From Jacaranda mimosifolia (lineage: Eukaryota; Streptophyta; Magnoliopsida; Lamiales; Bignoniaceae), in the NCBI GenBank assembly GCA_018894105.1, contig CM032128.1, positions 34,185,299 to 34,249,298 of the forward strand: DNA of 64,000 nt. Reading direction: 5' to 3'. Below are positions 47,932 through 60,402 of the stretch, piece by piece; the stretch's first letter is position 1; the number at the start of each line of letters is the position of its first letter. A program made the translations under genes and the position numbers. Under the pieces are notes generated by a model. The model saw only the letters and a program-made list of their open reading frames with translations, had not been told where the DNA came from and did no database searches.

Positions 47932-50445
47932 CTATTCTGTTTGACGCAGTCTCCTCAGGGTCACAGATGTTCTTCTCTTCTGGTTGATTTCTTGGCCTTG
48001 CCAGATTTGAAATCCAGGCTTGCGGTTTATCTCATGCTTCCATAGATAGCGTGCGTCTCCCCACATCAATACTATAGATCCAGGGGTCAGAAGTACTGGA
48101 ATTTTTGTTGAGGATACACATTGTTTGTTTACCTCTTCAAGATGATTGGCTGCAGCTTCCACTGAGCTAAAATGCATAATACAAGATGACTCCAAGGAGA
48201 TTATTGCTATTCCATCTTCAAAACGCATAAGATCAACATGCGCACAAATACCCTACATTCCAAGAAGACCCCGTTATATTGTCAGGAAAACCCAAAAAAC
48301 ATTAAAAGGGTGTTTGGTTTCATTTCCAATCCCCCTTTTTATTTTTTTGTGGGAATCAAAATTGAAAACAAACACTTTCTCATAATTTTTTTCAGAAAAA
48401 AGTACATATTTTCTTCCCAAAATTCATTTCTAAACCTACTCTATTATCTTATTACACATCAAATTTGATTTGACATAAAGTTATCTACTATTATTTTTAA
48501 ATTAATAAATATACATATATTTTAAAAAATAAATCTTTTTAAACATAAAAAATATAAATTAACCTACTTTTCAATCATACAACATACTATAATTATTACT
48601 TTCCAACATTTCATCCAAATACATCTCAATTACTATTTTTATTTCATAACTAACTTTTCAACTTTTAGAAATGGCTTAGAAATGGCCGAAAATGAAAATG
48701 GCCTTTGGAAATAAAACCAAACGGGTTGTAAGGGATTGCAAGAAGAGCAAGAGTGTAAGAGGAAGAACCAATTATAAAGCAGCAGGAGCAATGCACTAGT
48801 ATATCTTTCTCAACACAATGACTTGCACCAACTAATAATGAAGACTAGCTAAACCTGACCTGAAGAGGTGCTACTTTGAAGCAACATATCACACTTAAGC
48901 AGCAATATTAGATATACCATGTGGATATCTTCTTGATAGTGACACTGTAAATGGGTCGAATCTAGTTCGATCTGCCAGAAAAGGATCATAACACACCTCA
49001 CCTGGCTGGTATATGTTCACTATAAGTTGGTTAAAAAGCGGTTCCCTCCATAATAACTCCTGTGGAAGCAAGCAGGTTTCTTTAATGTTATCACTGTTCA
49101 TTAGGTTCATGGATTCAGAAAAATGACCACTCGATAGAACACTTTCGCGGATGATGTCTGAAAGTTCAAGGGCCCAAGGGGGAAGATCTCCAAACCTCAT
49201 TGCCTGCATCGAAAGAGATGTATTAGAGTAGAAGTTTCCAAGCATGCTACACTTTATCTAATCACTTCTACACTAATGGACAATTCACAGAGCATATATT
49301 TAACCAGTGTACACTTGGTTCCCAGACGGATGCAAACTAATTGAATGCCTGATGATATATAGGTGCTAGAAGCAAGTATCTTTAAAAGGCAACTCAAATC
49401 AATCCAAGAATTCCTCCACTTGCAGATATGGTGAAAACCCTTCTAAGGAGAAAAATAGAAATAACAATGAAATTCTCTCAACTCATGCTTTTTAACATGA
49501 ACTAGTACTAAGCCCAGGAAGCTTGAGATATGATCAGTTTTTCACTACTTGGAAATAGTTCTAACACTCGTTAGCATAAAACAACGCAATCTCTATGAGA
49601 CTCCTCCGAGTGAAATCCAACGTGTTCTAGAGAGACCATTCATAGGATCCCAAGTACCAGAGTCAATCTTTCTAAACTACTTGGAACATCAGAAGAAGGT
49701 TTTAGGCTGAAAATTCCCGAATTCCAGCACCTTAATGCTATATTCCCACAGGGAAAGGGAATTACCTCACAATTTTCCCATCTTTATACCCTAATGTTCG
49801 AGAAAGAATGCAAAAGTTGAGCTATAACTCAGCTTGCATCACTTATTAATTAGAAACTTCAGCAAATGAAAACCCTATCATTGCGAAAAAAGCTCCAGTA
49901 GGGAACTCCAAACTGTGCATTTTAAGTCCAGCAAGCAAACAACTAAGTTTGAATTTAAGTTCTTTTCTGTCTAACAGGTGGAAATAGTCCAATTGAAGCT
50001 TGAATGTATCTACGCATAAATTAGCCAACCTAAAATTTAATCAAATTAAAAATAGTGTTAAACTGCAAATACCTGATTATGCGAGGTTTCAGCCAAATAT
50101 CCCTCTGCATCCAACGAAATCCAAGCGTAAATTCTTCTGAACATGAAATGTACTCATTTTTACGCAAAAGTGCATAATCATTGGATCACCTTTTTCAAGA
50201 GCAGATAACAAGGAAGACTGTTGATCGGCAGATAAAAAGTCCCTGCAAACCCAGAGGCCGTTGATTTCAGTGATCGGTTCCCAAATATGTGCATCCCCAA
50301 AGATTGGATCAGGCTTCACGATTTCATCGCTCGAATCGTTGGCTTGAACTCCTCCTCGCCAATCCCGCGACGATTCGCCGTCGTCGTCCGACGATGAATC
50401 GCCAAATGCTTCCCTCAGAATCGCTTTCAGCTCCTCCTCCGCCAT
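47932..50445 (-). CDS. AlkB-like 2-oxoglutarate/Fe(II) dioxygenase
   Basis: Four exons (50445-50190, 50104-50073, 49203-48997, 48252-47932) splice in frame to 271 residues. The 32-nt second exon is supported by phase and by the restored ALEKEGYLAETSHNQAMRFGDLP block. The N-terminal 45 residues are Asp/Ser/Glu-rich. The double-stranded beta-helix carries NIYQPGEGICAHVD with Fe ligands His170 and Asp172, WKHEINRK with His238, and the 2-oxoglutarate salt-bridge motif RRTSVTLR (Arg259, Arg265). AlkB-family enzymes oxidatively remove alkyl groups from nucleic acids. This type resembles the ALKBH8-like oxygenase domain without RRM or methyltransferase domains, so its substrate is unknown. Homology to At4g02485 is from memory and agrees with the AAA-ATPase neighbour. 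Intron 3 contains a MITE. Confidence 0.92.
48306..48728. mobile_element. Tourist-like MITE in intron 3 of the AlkB-like gene
   Basis: GTGTTTGGTTTCATTTCC near the left end and, on the complement, CCGTTTGGTTTTATTTCC near the right end are inverted repeats. TAA lies on both sides (48303-48305 and 48729-48731). The outermost six bases match poorly. 423 bp, non-coding, starting about 50 bp upstream of exon 4 in the gene's direction. Confidence 0.7.
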
Positions 50446-51467
50446 TTCTGCAGTTGATTTTCCTCTGTATCTTCACAAGGCAATTTACATTCCAATCCCC
50501 TCTCGTATTTATTACATAAAACCTTCCGTTAAAAGTTTTTTACTAATATTTTTTATTTTGCGTTGAAAGTGTCATAAAATTATGGAGTTCGTAATTATTT
50601 TATGTTTTCACATATTAACCTCATCTCAACTTCAACACTTATTGAGATTAAATATTTTAAGTAATTTCGATATCTTTGCCTACAACAAAATTTACTATAG
50701 AACAAAGTACTCCCACAAATATCATTTTTATTTGATTTTGGGTAGAAATTACAAATTCATTCATATTGTGTCACTCACTCGCCTTTATTTTTTAAGATAA
50801 ATGAAATTTAAATTAATAAAACTAAATTAAAAATTAATTTCATGATAAAAATAGGAAGCTTAACAACAAGTTTCGACATTCTCAAAAAATCATGATTAGA
50901 CTGATGGTGAGTTCAAATTTCATAAAAAGTAATTGAAGAACGCATAATAATCCTTTTTATTTTAAAAATGTAGTTTTGAAAATAAAAATGCCTCTTCTCC
51001 CTTTAAAGCTTCTCTGACGACAAACTCACTCTAAAAAAATAAAAATAAAATCTAGGCATAATTATAATTAAAATAATAACAATAAGAAGAACAATCCTCT
51101 TTATAATATACTGTGTTTTCTATGTATGATTTGAATTGTTCCGTATCAGTTGTGCACAAATTGATTGAAGTTGAGTTAAAAGCTTCCATTCAAGTTAAAT
51201 ATGTATGCAGGTTCCCAACCCTTCAGCACTCCCCAGAGGAATTTCTTTACGCATGCAAAGCAACCTAAACTACAATAACAATGTTCAATACGACGATTGA
51301 TGATACCTAATCTTGTTCAAACTAATGATACATGATATTTGTCCACACATCAAAGAATCAATGAGAATAAGATTTGATGGGATTTTCTCCCTCACCCTTC
51401 TTGAGGCATTCTCAACACAAAATTCCCTATTAATTCATATATGCAGGACAATAACTCAATACAGTTT
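50446..51467. other. gene-free spacer upstream of the AlkB-like gene
   Basis: Promoter of the AlkB-like gene and AT-rich DNA. No exon is supported. Confidence 0.45.
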
Positions 51468-51741
51468 GATCTATATTGTTTGAAAATATCCTCAAAAGGA
51501 GTGTAAGAGAAATAATCCAATATTTCCCAGACCATGAAAATTCCAGAGATCATGGTAGGTATCGTCAATTACAGTTTCAAACCATGGGAATTTCAATATA
51601 GTTGGATCTCTATTGTTTGACAATATCCTCGAAAAGAGGGTAAGAGAAAGAATCGTATATTCCAAAGACCATGAAAATCTGAGAGATCATAGTAGGTATC
51701 ATTAGTTACAGTTCCAAACCATGGGAATTTCACATTCTCAT
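51468..51741. repeat. tandem duplication, 137-bp unit
   Basis: GATCTATATTGTTTGAAAAT at 51468 recurs at 51605. Both copies continue with GTAAGAGAAA, ACCATGAAAAT, GAGATCATRGTAGGTATC and CCATGGGAATTTC. About 10% different, non-coding. Confidence 0.85.
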
Positions 51742-52093
51742 TGCTTAATACTTTCGTCTCATGGCTCCTCAGGTTCTGTAAAAAATTTGTCTAGAAAGGA
51801 GATTCAGCATTAGAGCAGGTCCAATGAAACTAGTCAACAAGCCTAGAGCATAATAAATTGGGAGAAAAAGTGAAGAACAGTACATGAATTCCATCGAAAG
51901 AAGGGGAAAAGGCAAAAAAATTCTTTTGTTACTTTGCATCTCATCAACAATACACTACTACAGTCCCGCAAAAAGAGTTCAGACACCAAACAATATGATT
52001 ATAATTCAAAAAGTAACGAAAATAAAATGTCGTTATCTTGTATGACACTCTTGTATAAATTGAAAATAATGTAATTATTAAGGAAACAAGAAC

Positions 52094-53236
52094 CTAGTAG
52101 ATTGAGTGCTTTTCAGCTGCAGCAAGACAGAGTTTCTTGTAGATGGAAAGGACCGTTGGACTAACAGTAGCAAGTGCTAGAGAGAGATGCTCAGAACTGC
52201 TTCTCCTAACGGCCACATGACCACTGAGCTTGTTATTGATTCCAGCTCTAACAGCCACCTTACAATTGCGTCCTATGGAGAATTGAGCCAGGTTGTTGAA
52301 CTTAAGTGCCAAGTCTCCTCTCCATTTGATTATCGACATGCTGAGTGTGTATTGAACCTAGACAATTGGATAATCAATCTCCCTTCTCTGCATTTCAAAG
52401 TTGGCTCTATAAGCAGTATCCTATTGGGATCTCACAGCACCAGCACTGCCCACCAAGACATACTGCTTTCCTAGTTCAATTCGATCTTCAATCTTCACAC
52501 CAGGGACTATATTTTCAGCCAATAATGTGAAAGATAATCCTCTAACTGCTTTATTATTCTTCAAGTTTTTGAATTTTGTTTCAGCCCAGATGATATAAGC
52601 AAGTTGCTTTCCCATGCTCTGAATATCAAAGCCTGCCATGGTCAATGTGTGCTCTCCATGCTTAGTTGAAATTGAGGAATCCAAACTGATGCTGAAATCC
52701 TTCTTATCTTTTGTGATTTAGATAGTCTATGCTATTGGAAAACAATTAGCGATTGCTAGGCCATGTTCGAGGACACCATCATAGCCACAATATGGTCCCA
52801 ACCAAAGCGATCAAGAACTGGCCTTGCAAGAAATTACGAAGTGGGCTCCAAGAACTGGCATCGATACGCAGGATTATCATTGTCAAAGAAAGGTGGGAGA
52901 CCCATATCAGGGAGAGGAATTGCCACTGGAGCTAGCAGCTCTAGAGTCAGCCTCATCCTCAGTGAAACCATAATCAATTGTGGCATCCTTGCCTTTCTTT
53001 TCAATTTCTCTCATTCTTCTCAACCACTCTTTCCACTGCTTTTTCTGGAGAAGCTTCACTCGGTACTCATACTTTTCAAACTATGCCTTCCTCTGTTCTC
53101 AGCTGAGCTTAGCTATCTAAGCTTTCTTTAGAGGCTTAAAAGGCGGTAGTTGGTTATACTCATCCTCCTTTCCTTCGTCAAAATCTGACAGATCATCCAA
53201 GTCAATAGCTATAGGGAGGACCAAGTCGAGTGAAAA
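52094..53236 (-). pseudogene. TOC159-family preprotein receptor pseudogene (membrane domain)
   Basis: The minus strand reads through the C-terminal M domain of a TOC159/132/120-type receptor. Recognisable are IDLDDLSDFDEGKEDEYNQL, YRVKLLQKKQWKE, LPDMGLPPFFDNDNPAYR, FLARPVLDRFGWDH, AGFDIQSMGKQLAYI, IEDRIELGKQYVLVGSAGAV and MSIIKWRGDLAL, ending NKLSGHVAVRRSSS and a stop at 52094. Several in-frame stops occur (for example after EPTS, after VRSQ and before VQYTL) and a frameshift follows GWDH. The GTPase and acidic domains are absent. The family imports proteins at the chloroplast outer envelope; this fragment cannot. TOC159 lies near the AlkB and AAA homologues in Arabidopsis. Confidence 0.9.
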
Positions 53237-53285
53237 TGTTTACAATAAACATCCTTTTAAAGAAACAAATAAAAGTTTCTCATAC

Positions 53286-53892
53286 CTTAGAGTTAATCCC
53301 AAGCCTCCAATCAAGCCAGCACAAAGGTCACTGATTATGTCACCAGAACATCAAATAATGATGGATTCTTCACAAGCTGTACATGTGAAAAGGAAACGTT
53401 TACCTTACACCATACATTAATTCTTTTTTTCTCCTTTAAATCCCGGGTGTGTTGGCAACTTTTAGCGTATCATTAATAAGATTGAGACTACAACAATGCC
53501 ACATCAAAGCAAATACGAGTTCCAAACTTTTCAGGGCATATTAGCTTAAAATCTATATGTAATATATACAAACTTTATACCATCATAGAACAATTGTCAA
53601 TCACAACTTCTTCATATTTCATCTCCATATACTTTTCTGCAACCTCACAGCAGTACGGCAATGTCAAGTAGAAATTTAAACATATTGAAAAGTTTCAAAC
53701 AAATGGCATACTCAAATTTATGCATAGTGTCACACCTTAAGGAAAAGACCATAAGTTTTCTGCATGCTATTTGCTTTATGTATTGCAGATAACCTTTCTC
53801 GTCCTTGGGCTTTGGCATAGTGAAAAAGCATACTATGCTCTAAAACTTGCTAGATGAGTAATGATCTTGCGACTTCGAGCAACACCCCTCAC
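53286..53892 (-). pseudogene. NAD-dependent isocitrate dehydrogenase pseudogene fragment
   Basis: Minus-strand exon pieces in order. About 53892-53750 reads VRGVARSRKIITHLASFRA then a stop, then SAIHKANSMQKTYGLFLK with a GT donor. 53655-53590 reads YCCEVAEKYMEMKYEEVVID. 53375-53286 reads VKNPSLFDVL then, after a frame-shifting deletion, GDIISDLCAGLIGGLGL with a GT donor. These match the C-terminal half of a regulatory-type mitochondrial NAD-IDH subunit (TCA cycle). Stops, a lost acceptor and the deletion show it is dead. Introns are retained, so it arose by DNA duplication and not by retroposition. Its last donor lies about 50 bp from the start of the TOC159-family fragment. Confidence 0.85.
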
Positions 53893-53982
53893 CACCTAAA
53901 TGGAAATGAAAGAGACTAAAAAAAAAAAAAGCCGTCAAATTTTTCTTCCTTCGTTCCTCTCTGATTAAACTAAGCCCTAAAT

Positions 53983-54063
53983 ATGGATCTCCTACAATCC
54001 TACAAAGACACTAACATGGAAAAAGATGCCAACGACAATGCTTTACCCAACCCGAATTCGTAG
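53983..54063 (+). pseudogene. possible fragment of a PRP17-like start
   Basis: ATG opens a frame MDLLQSYKDTNMEKDAND that ends at a TAG after PNPNS. The MDLLQSY start resembles the N-terminus of the splicing factor PRP17/CDC40 as I remember it. Nothing beyond it is recognisable, so the identification is weak. Confidence 0.25.
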
Positions 54064-54849
54064 CCACCCACAACTTCTGAACCGGACCCTCCACCCGACT
54101 CCTTCGAAGTCTGAATCTCCCTCCAACTCAAAAAGGCAAAAAGAGGTTGCTTTATTAAAATCGGGGAAAAGGCCTTCAATATTTGAAAGAATGGAGGACA
54201 ACATGAATTTCCTTACCTTCGCTTGTTTCAATGTAACTCCGGTGAAATGTATTTTCGACGATGTTGTGTCGACAATGAGCGATGACAAGGAGCTACAGCT
54301 ATGTTAGCTCCACTTCGCCTGGCCATTGAGCCGGCTGAAGCACCAGCTTCAGGCTGAAGAGATGGCCTCACTGGCCGTGAAAGCCAACTTGACTTTGACT
54401 AAAGAGCGGCTCTAAGTAATGCATATGTCACCGGCGATAGCTTCTTCTACTCTTCTTCTTCAAATTTGAGAGAATCATCGCTAAGATTACTTTGAAATGG
54501 AAGATAAAAATGGAGTTGTAGGATTTTGATCAACCTCAATTGTAAGGTTTGGAAAATCTTTTCAGAAAACACAAATTCTCACCACACAACTTTAAAAGTA
54601 GTTTTTGACCACACAAATCCATTTGCAACTGATTTGCCATTTGATGTGCAGGAAAAATAGCCGAAAAAAGAAAAAGAAGAAAAGCTATTTTCTTCTGACC
54701 ATGCTGAGGAAAAGCAAAAAAACGTCAAAAGAGAATATTAACCTACGAGTGCATCAAGCACATAGCTCCAAAAATGACGTAGTTTTGGTGTAAAACAAGA
54801 AAAGTAAAGAAAGGGGGAAGAACACACTCGTGCGCCGCCGCACTATTAG
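54064..54849. other. unresolved stretch with a broken open frame
   Basis: About 54170-54420 has coding-like composition on the plus strand (RPSIFERMEDNMNFLTFAC, FDDVVSTMSDDKELQ, a stop, then LKHQLQAEEMASLAVKANLT). I do not recognise it; it may be a transposon or gene remnant. The rest is AT-rich. Confidence 0.35.
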
Positions 54850-55027
54850 CCACCTTAAATTATGTATTCCAATATATGTCTCTAGCTCATATTTCATTGC
54901 ATAAATATACAACACGTGTATTATTTTTTATAAAAATAATTGATTGAGAGCTAAATATATTTTACATGTATACATCATATTAGAAGATGAGATGAAATAT
55001 GAAATGAAATAGAGAATTCAAAATGAC
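54850..55027. mobile_element. MITE of the ATTCTCTATTTCATTT family, diverged
   Basis: It contains AAAATAATTGATTGAGAGC and ends GAAATAGAGAATTCAAAATGACT, matching the ends and core of the copies at 18839 and 28197. The left end is poorly preserved. Confidence 0.5.
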
Positions 55028-58000
55028 TATTCACACGCGAATCCATACTTATAATATATATATATATATATGAAAATAAAATTGATTGTTTAATAATCAA
55101 AATATATTGTGTTTTTCATGGGTCTAATTTGATATGGTTAATCGAATCACATGTAAAGATGAGATCTGCTCATGAACATGAGCATGTTAATTAATTAAAA
55201 TTGAGAGGAGATGGAGCAAACATTTGTTTATGCCTTATAAATAATAAAATATTTATAAAAATTAAGTACGTGACTAATATTCTTACACACATGATTGTAG
55301 ACCCAAATAATGATCATACTCTAATGAATTTAAGGCACGTTTGATTTGGAATTTTGATAATATTGGCTATTGTAGTGTTGCCTTGGGATTAAGATAAGAT
55401 ATTAGCCACTATCGACATATTCATTATAGCACCCCCTCTCGAGATAGCACCCAAGTTGAAGCGCTACTTTGATCCATCTTAAAACATAATTCAAAAGATA
55501 ATTAGGGAATCCAAGATTTAACCACACTCAAAGATGGCAATAAACTAACCCAAAAGATCGCTACATGGAGCGAAATATATGCAACCAAGTATCTTCAGTT
55601 CAAACACCAATGTTCACACCATAACCTTTAGTTAATCGTCTTGATCAGGTGAAATCTATATGTCCAATCATATCACCTAATCTATTACAAAATAAACCTT
55701 CCAGTCGACTACAAGATCTTGCTACTTACTTGACCTGTCTAAAAAAAATGAAGAATAGCATGAGGATAAGTCCAAATGACTTAGTGAGGGAAAAGAAAGC
55801 AACAGGATTCAAGGAAAACCATTGAGACACAATAATCCGCAAACTTATTTCAATAACAGGCACAACTTTTCAGATTAAAACAATAATGTAACAGAGTACA
55901 TATGATAACAAATTTAACAAACTATTGGATACTCCAACTTGATTACTCCCATATCAAATCATAATTGCTAGTACCGGGCATCGGTACAATATAAATAAAG
56001 TTTTCTTATCACTCCATTGATCGAGCACTCAGCTCGGTGGGTAACAACTTGTTATATGGCATGGCTGGTCACATGCCGGCTCCCATCACTCACATTTTGC
56101 TACTTTCAGGTATCTGTAAGTTATGATCATAAGTGGGTAATAGTCGTAAGACCTGTATTCGTGAGTCCTTTTCGCCTGGCCATCTTTCGGACCTAGTCCC
56201 TGGGTCCAAACCCCCGTAGCGTTCCTCCAGGTGATAACCGCCTATGTCTTCCCATGGGTTGATAGAATATAATGCTAACAGATAAGAATGTAACATTTCA
56301 AAACAATAAACACAAGTATAGCCAAATAAAGTCTGGAAGAGGTATAGTACTAAAATCCAATTGTACTAATAGGGACAAACTCAAGAGTGGCCCCCACTGG
56401 AGATGCCCTGTCAACTAGTATGGTTCTTTGCTCTGGAACAGACTCAAGAGGGGTCCCCATTGGACATGCCCTATCAACTAGTGTGGCTCTTTGCTCTGCC
56501 TGGCACATATTTTATAATACTGACCGAACAAGATACTTGTCAAAATTTTCAATATTCAATTGCCAACAGGGCAGAACAATTTAACAATTTTGCCAACAAG
56601 GCGATCAACAATACACTTAAACAAACAGCATGTTTATAAGAAACTAATAAATATACTGGCCGGCAAGGCCGTTTTAATATATAAATCCAAGCATTCCGCT
56701 GGGATTGGCTTCAAACAGAATTTACAAGTTCAGAGAAATTCACAAAGTTCGATTGAAAAATAGTTATTTTCAAGAAAATACGGAAAAACAGTTATTTTCA
56801 AGAAAAATGAGTTAGCATTTGGATAAGTTGTTAGAAAAATAATGATTATGTTGGGTTTAGTAGGTTGTAGATGGAGAGATATAGTAATAAAAAAAATAAG
56901 AGATGAAATATATAGATTGTTAGAAGAAGATGTATAAGTTGTCGGATAATGCGTTTTGAAAATAACAATAATATAATATCGGGTGGAAATATGTAAGAAG
57001 TGACATGTTTTAAATTTGAAGTAGTATAAAATATAGAAATAGAGTTTAGAAATGAAACCAAACATGCAAGAGTTTGATCAATTTTTACAAGGTTTATGCA
57101 ATCTAAGATATAGACATGATTATTGTTTGGGCGATTAGGATTTGTCACAAGGCAAAATAATAGGATATTCATGTTATTTTTCCCTCTTTATTTTTATTGA
57201 GGAATTTAATGTTTTTTTTATTATTATTATTATTTATACACACGTACATTAAAAACTCATTAAGTTCGAACTCTTAATTTTGTATTTTATTCGTGAAACT
57301 TATGATATCGAATAAAAAACCACAAGGCAAATAAACAATTTAAGTGTATGGTGCAAACTTTTGAGATGATGTAAATTTTGGACAGACCAATGAAGAAATA
57401 GTTCTATACCAACCTTAAATTTTAAAATCTTGGGAATATGCTAGTTTGACCTTGATGTAATTAGAAAAAGAACGGGTTCTTTTGTAGAGCCATGTTTACT
57501 AGTCCACAACTCCTACCCTCAAAATCATATTTACTTAAATATAATTGTTGTCACTATTCAGAGTTCAGATATTCAAATGAGGCATCCTCTCAGGCCGTTT
57601 GGATTTATTTTCAAAACCACTTTTTTTTTTTTTAATACTATTTTTGATGTTGCATGTAATTATGGAAATGAACTAATTAGCAAGGTTTGAGGTTCACTTT
57701 TTTTTCAGAGCGCGGTACAAAGAGTTTTACAGTTATTAAATTTTCGTATTTTCTTGTGAATGGTTTATTGTATCTAGTTTATCTTTGGGGCTTAAATTTT
57801 ATAGTTCATTTCTCAATAGACTTGATCCAAAAAGAGTCTTGTCTTGATGGATTTAATTAGTTTGGGCTTTCCGACCTTTCCATTTAATCAAATTTTTTTA
57901 TTTAGTGAGCCTTTTTTGTTCTTTTATCATTTTACCCTCATGGACTTATTTATTTATATAATGTTTAATATTGAAAATCCATAAACTTTTCCCAATTTCA

Positions 58001-58947
58001 AATACCAATCATTTTTTCATAAAAGTATTGTACAATAAATTGAATTAAACTAAGATCGATTATTATCACATACTATTAATTAGAAATCATACATAATAAA
58101 AAAAAAAAAGTATAAAAACATTATCATATACTATTAGTCAGTGCACATTGGTTGTATGTGCATTCAATAAAAAAAAAGAAGATAATGTTATCCAAGTGGA
58201 TTGAAAATAGTTACCATAATAGAGACAAATATCAATTAGTTAACAACAATGATATATATATATATATATATTTATAAAAATAATATAGATAAAGGAAAAA
58301 GAAAAATAGTTTGAATGATAGAAATCATATCTGCAAAAGAAGTTGAGAGAAATGGAAATATGTATAACTATGTATGGTCTTTATGGGACTATTATGCAGT
58401 GATGGTGAGGGAAGGTAGTAGGATGGTAGGTTTTTTATATAGATATAGGAATATTTAAAAAAAATGAGAATATTTTAGGAAAGACACTTGAAAACATACA
58501 AAAAAAGGAATAAGCTCTTTAATATCAGTATAAATATAATATTTAAAAAATAAATATAATTAATTGGAAAAAATACTAGCACCATCCTAAATTCATGATA
58601 AACTTCAAGAGGAAAAAAAGTTTTGTTATAGTGTGAAAAATTAATAAAAATAAGTGCTGTTATAGCAAAAACAATACTAGCAAATTCAAAAATTGGCACA
58701 AATACTAAAAAATTTCACTTCATAACGGTTGAAAGATTTTAATACCAATAAAAACTTTCCCAAAATGGAGTTGAAATTTCGCCAAAATTTGGCAACAAAT
58801 TGGTAAACCCCCCAAAGTAGCCAAAAAATCAAAACAAATCAATTAATTCAATTCTAGTTCCCCACCCACCTTGCACCTAACCACAATTCACTTTTACAAT
58901 TCAAATATATTTTATTTTACTTAAAAAGCTCCCATAATACTTTTTAA
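55028..58947. other. gene-free stretch with a GC-richer repeat-like block
   Basis: About 55430-56760 is less AT-rich and has the look of decayed transposon DNA, including the tandem pair at 56379. The remainder is AT-rich. GCATTTGGATAAG at about 56813 and GAAACCAAACATGC at about 57053 may be the ends of another small MITE. No exon is supported. Confidence 0.4.
56379..56504. repeat. tandem duplication, 63-bp unit
   Basis: ACTCAAGAGTGGCCCCCACT at 56379 recurs at 56442 as ACTCAAGAGGGGTCCCCATT, each followed by ATGCCCTRTCAACTAGTRTG and CTTTGCTCTG. Confidence 0.85.
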
Positions 58948-59346
58948 GAGGATGTCTAGTTAAACTTATTTAAATATTTTATAAGTTTATGCATATTATA
59001 AAATACTTTAGAAAATTATAAGACGTTAGATTTTATTTTCAAAATAAATTATTAAAGTATTTGAATAAAATAAAATTTTAGAACTTATAAAATATTATTA
59101 ACAACGAATTTTAGTAATTATAACAATTGGAATTAAAGGAACTCATTAAAGTTTGATAAAATATTGTTAACGACCAATTTTAGTAATTATAACAATTGGA
59201 ATTAAAGGAAATCATTAAAGTTTTGAAAATAAATTACGATCAAGCTCCTATTTAAATAAATTTGCCAAATACTTTCACTATTTTATAAGTTCTTAAATAT
59301 TTTAGAAGATATTTTAAAAAGTTTATAATTTCACCCAAACACCCTC
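58948..59346. mobile_element. Tourist-like MITE, GAGGGTGTTTGG family, third well-bounded copy
   Basis: It begins GAGGATGTCTAGTTAAACTT and ends CACCCAAACACCCTC, with TAA on both sides (58945-58947 and 59347-59349). An internal tandem copy of TTTTAGTAATTATAACAATT lies at about 59110 and 59170. Confidence 0.85.
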
Positions 59347-59349
59347 TAA

Positions 59350-60402
59350 ATTAATAGAAAATTAGAGCTATTTATTTAAATATATATAAATTATTATGTA
59401 GATGAATTTGCATTTTACATTTAATTTATTCGCACATTGACAAAAATAATTAATTATAAATCATACTATCTCCATCATAATTGGATGCTTCTTCTATTTG
59501 TCTTTTATTCAATTAAATAAAGACAAATAAATTCATTATTTCAGTTTTTCTATTATGGAATTTCCATCAATTTGAATACTTTGCAAATTATATTAAAGAG
59601 CATTCAATCAATTTGATATGTAGTAATTAAACCAAATTTCATTATTTGACATAAAAATGTTAAGATTTGAAGTTATAGTAGCTTTTATTTAGTATAAATT
59701 TTTAAATCTTATAAGAAGGTTTGCTATTATGTTAAATAAATTTAAATTTAAAAATTTAAAAATTAAATAATTTTACTAATTCAATAATCATTTAACTCCC
59801 AAACACATTAAAAAGTACAAAAATAACTATACAAAAGCCATAAGCAAAGTGTTTCTTCTTCTTCTTCTTCTTATTATTATTAATTTATACATCTATACTC
59901 ATTAGAAATTTGATAAAATTTAAATGCGAATCTCATATTTTAATGTGCTCAATAGAATTCCAATTCGATTATAATCATTTACGTAAGTATCAAAGTGATG
60001 TCATTGACTTAATCGATTGCTTGAATTAAAAAAATAATTATTATTTATTATTATAATATAAAATCTAATTGAGTGCTCGAATTAAAAAAAATATTTATTA
60101 TTATAATATAAAACCTAATTGATTGTTTCATTAATTATTATTATTATTATATAAATATAGATATAAATATAAATATAAATAAATATACATATAATGTGAT
60201 ATGATAAATTCCCTGCAATCATTCGCCTTTTCTCTGGTCTCGCTTAATTTTCCTCTCTATCTATTTTCTCATTTTAGCTAACTTTTTATGTTATAAATAA
60301 GAATAAATACATACATACGCCACATATATCTCTTGAATAGATTTCTTGATTTTCAGTCGAAAATCAAAAAGGTTTTCCATTTTGCCAGTTAGATCAGAAA
60401 AC
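59350..60402. other. promoter side of the FHA-AAA gene and AT-rich spacer
   Basis: Very AT-rich with TATT/ATAA runs near 60040-60190 and a direct repeat around AAAACCTAATTGATTG. No separate gene is visible. Confidence 0.4.

Noticed and set aside
54900..60300. Possible tRNA or small RNA genes in the long gene-free stretch
   Set aside because: No sequence with an A box and B box at suitable spacing and a foldable cloverleaf was found by eye.
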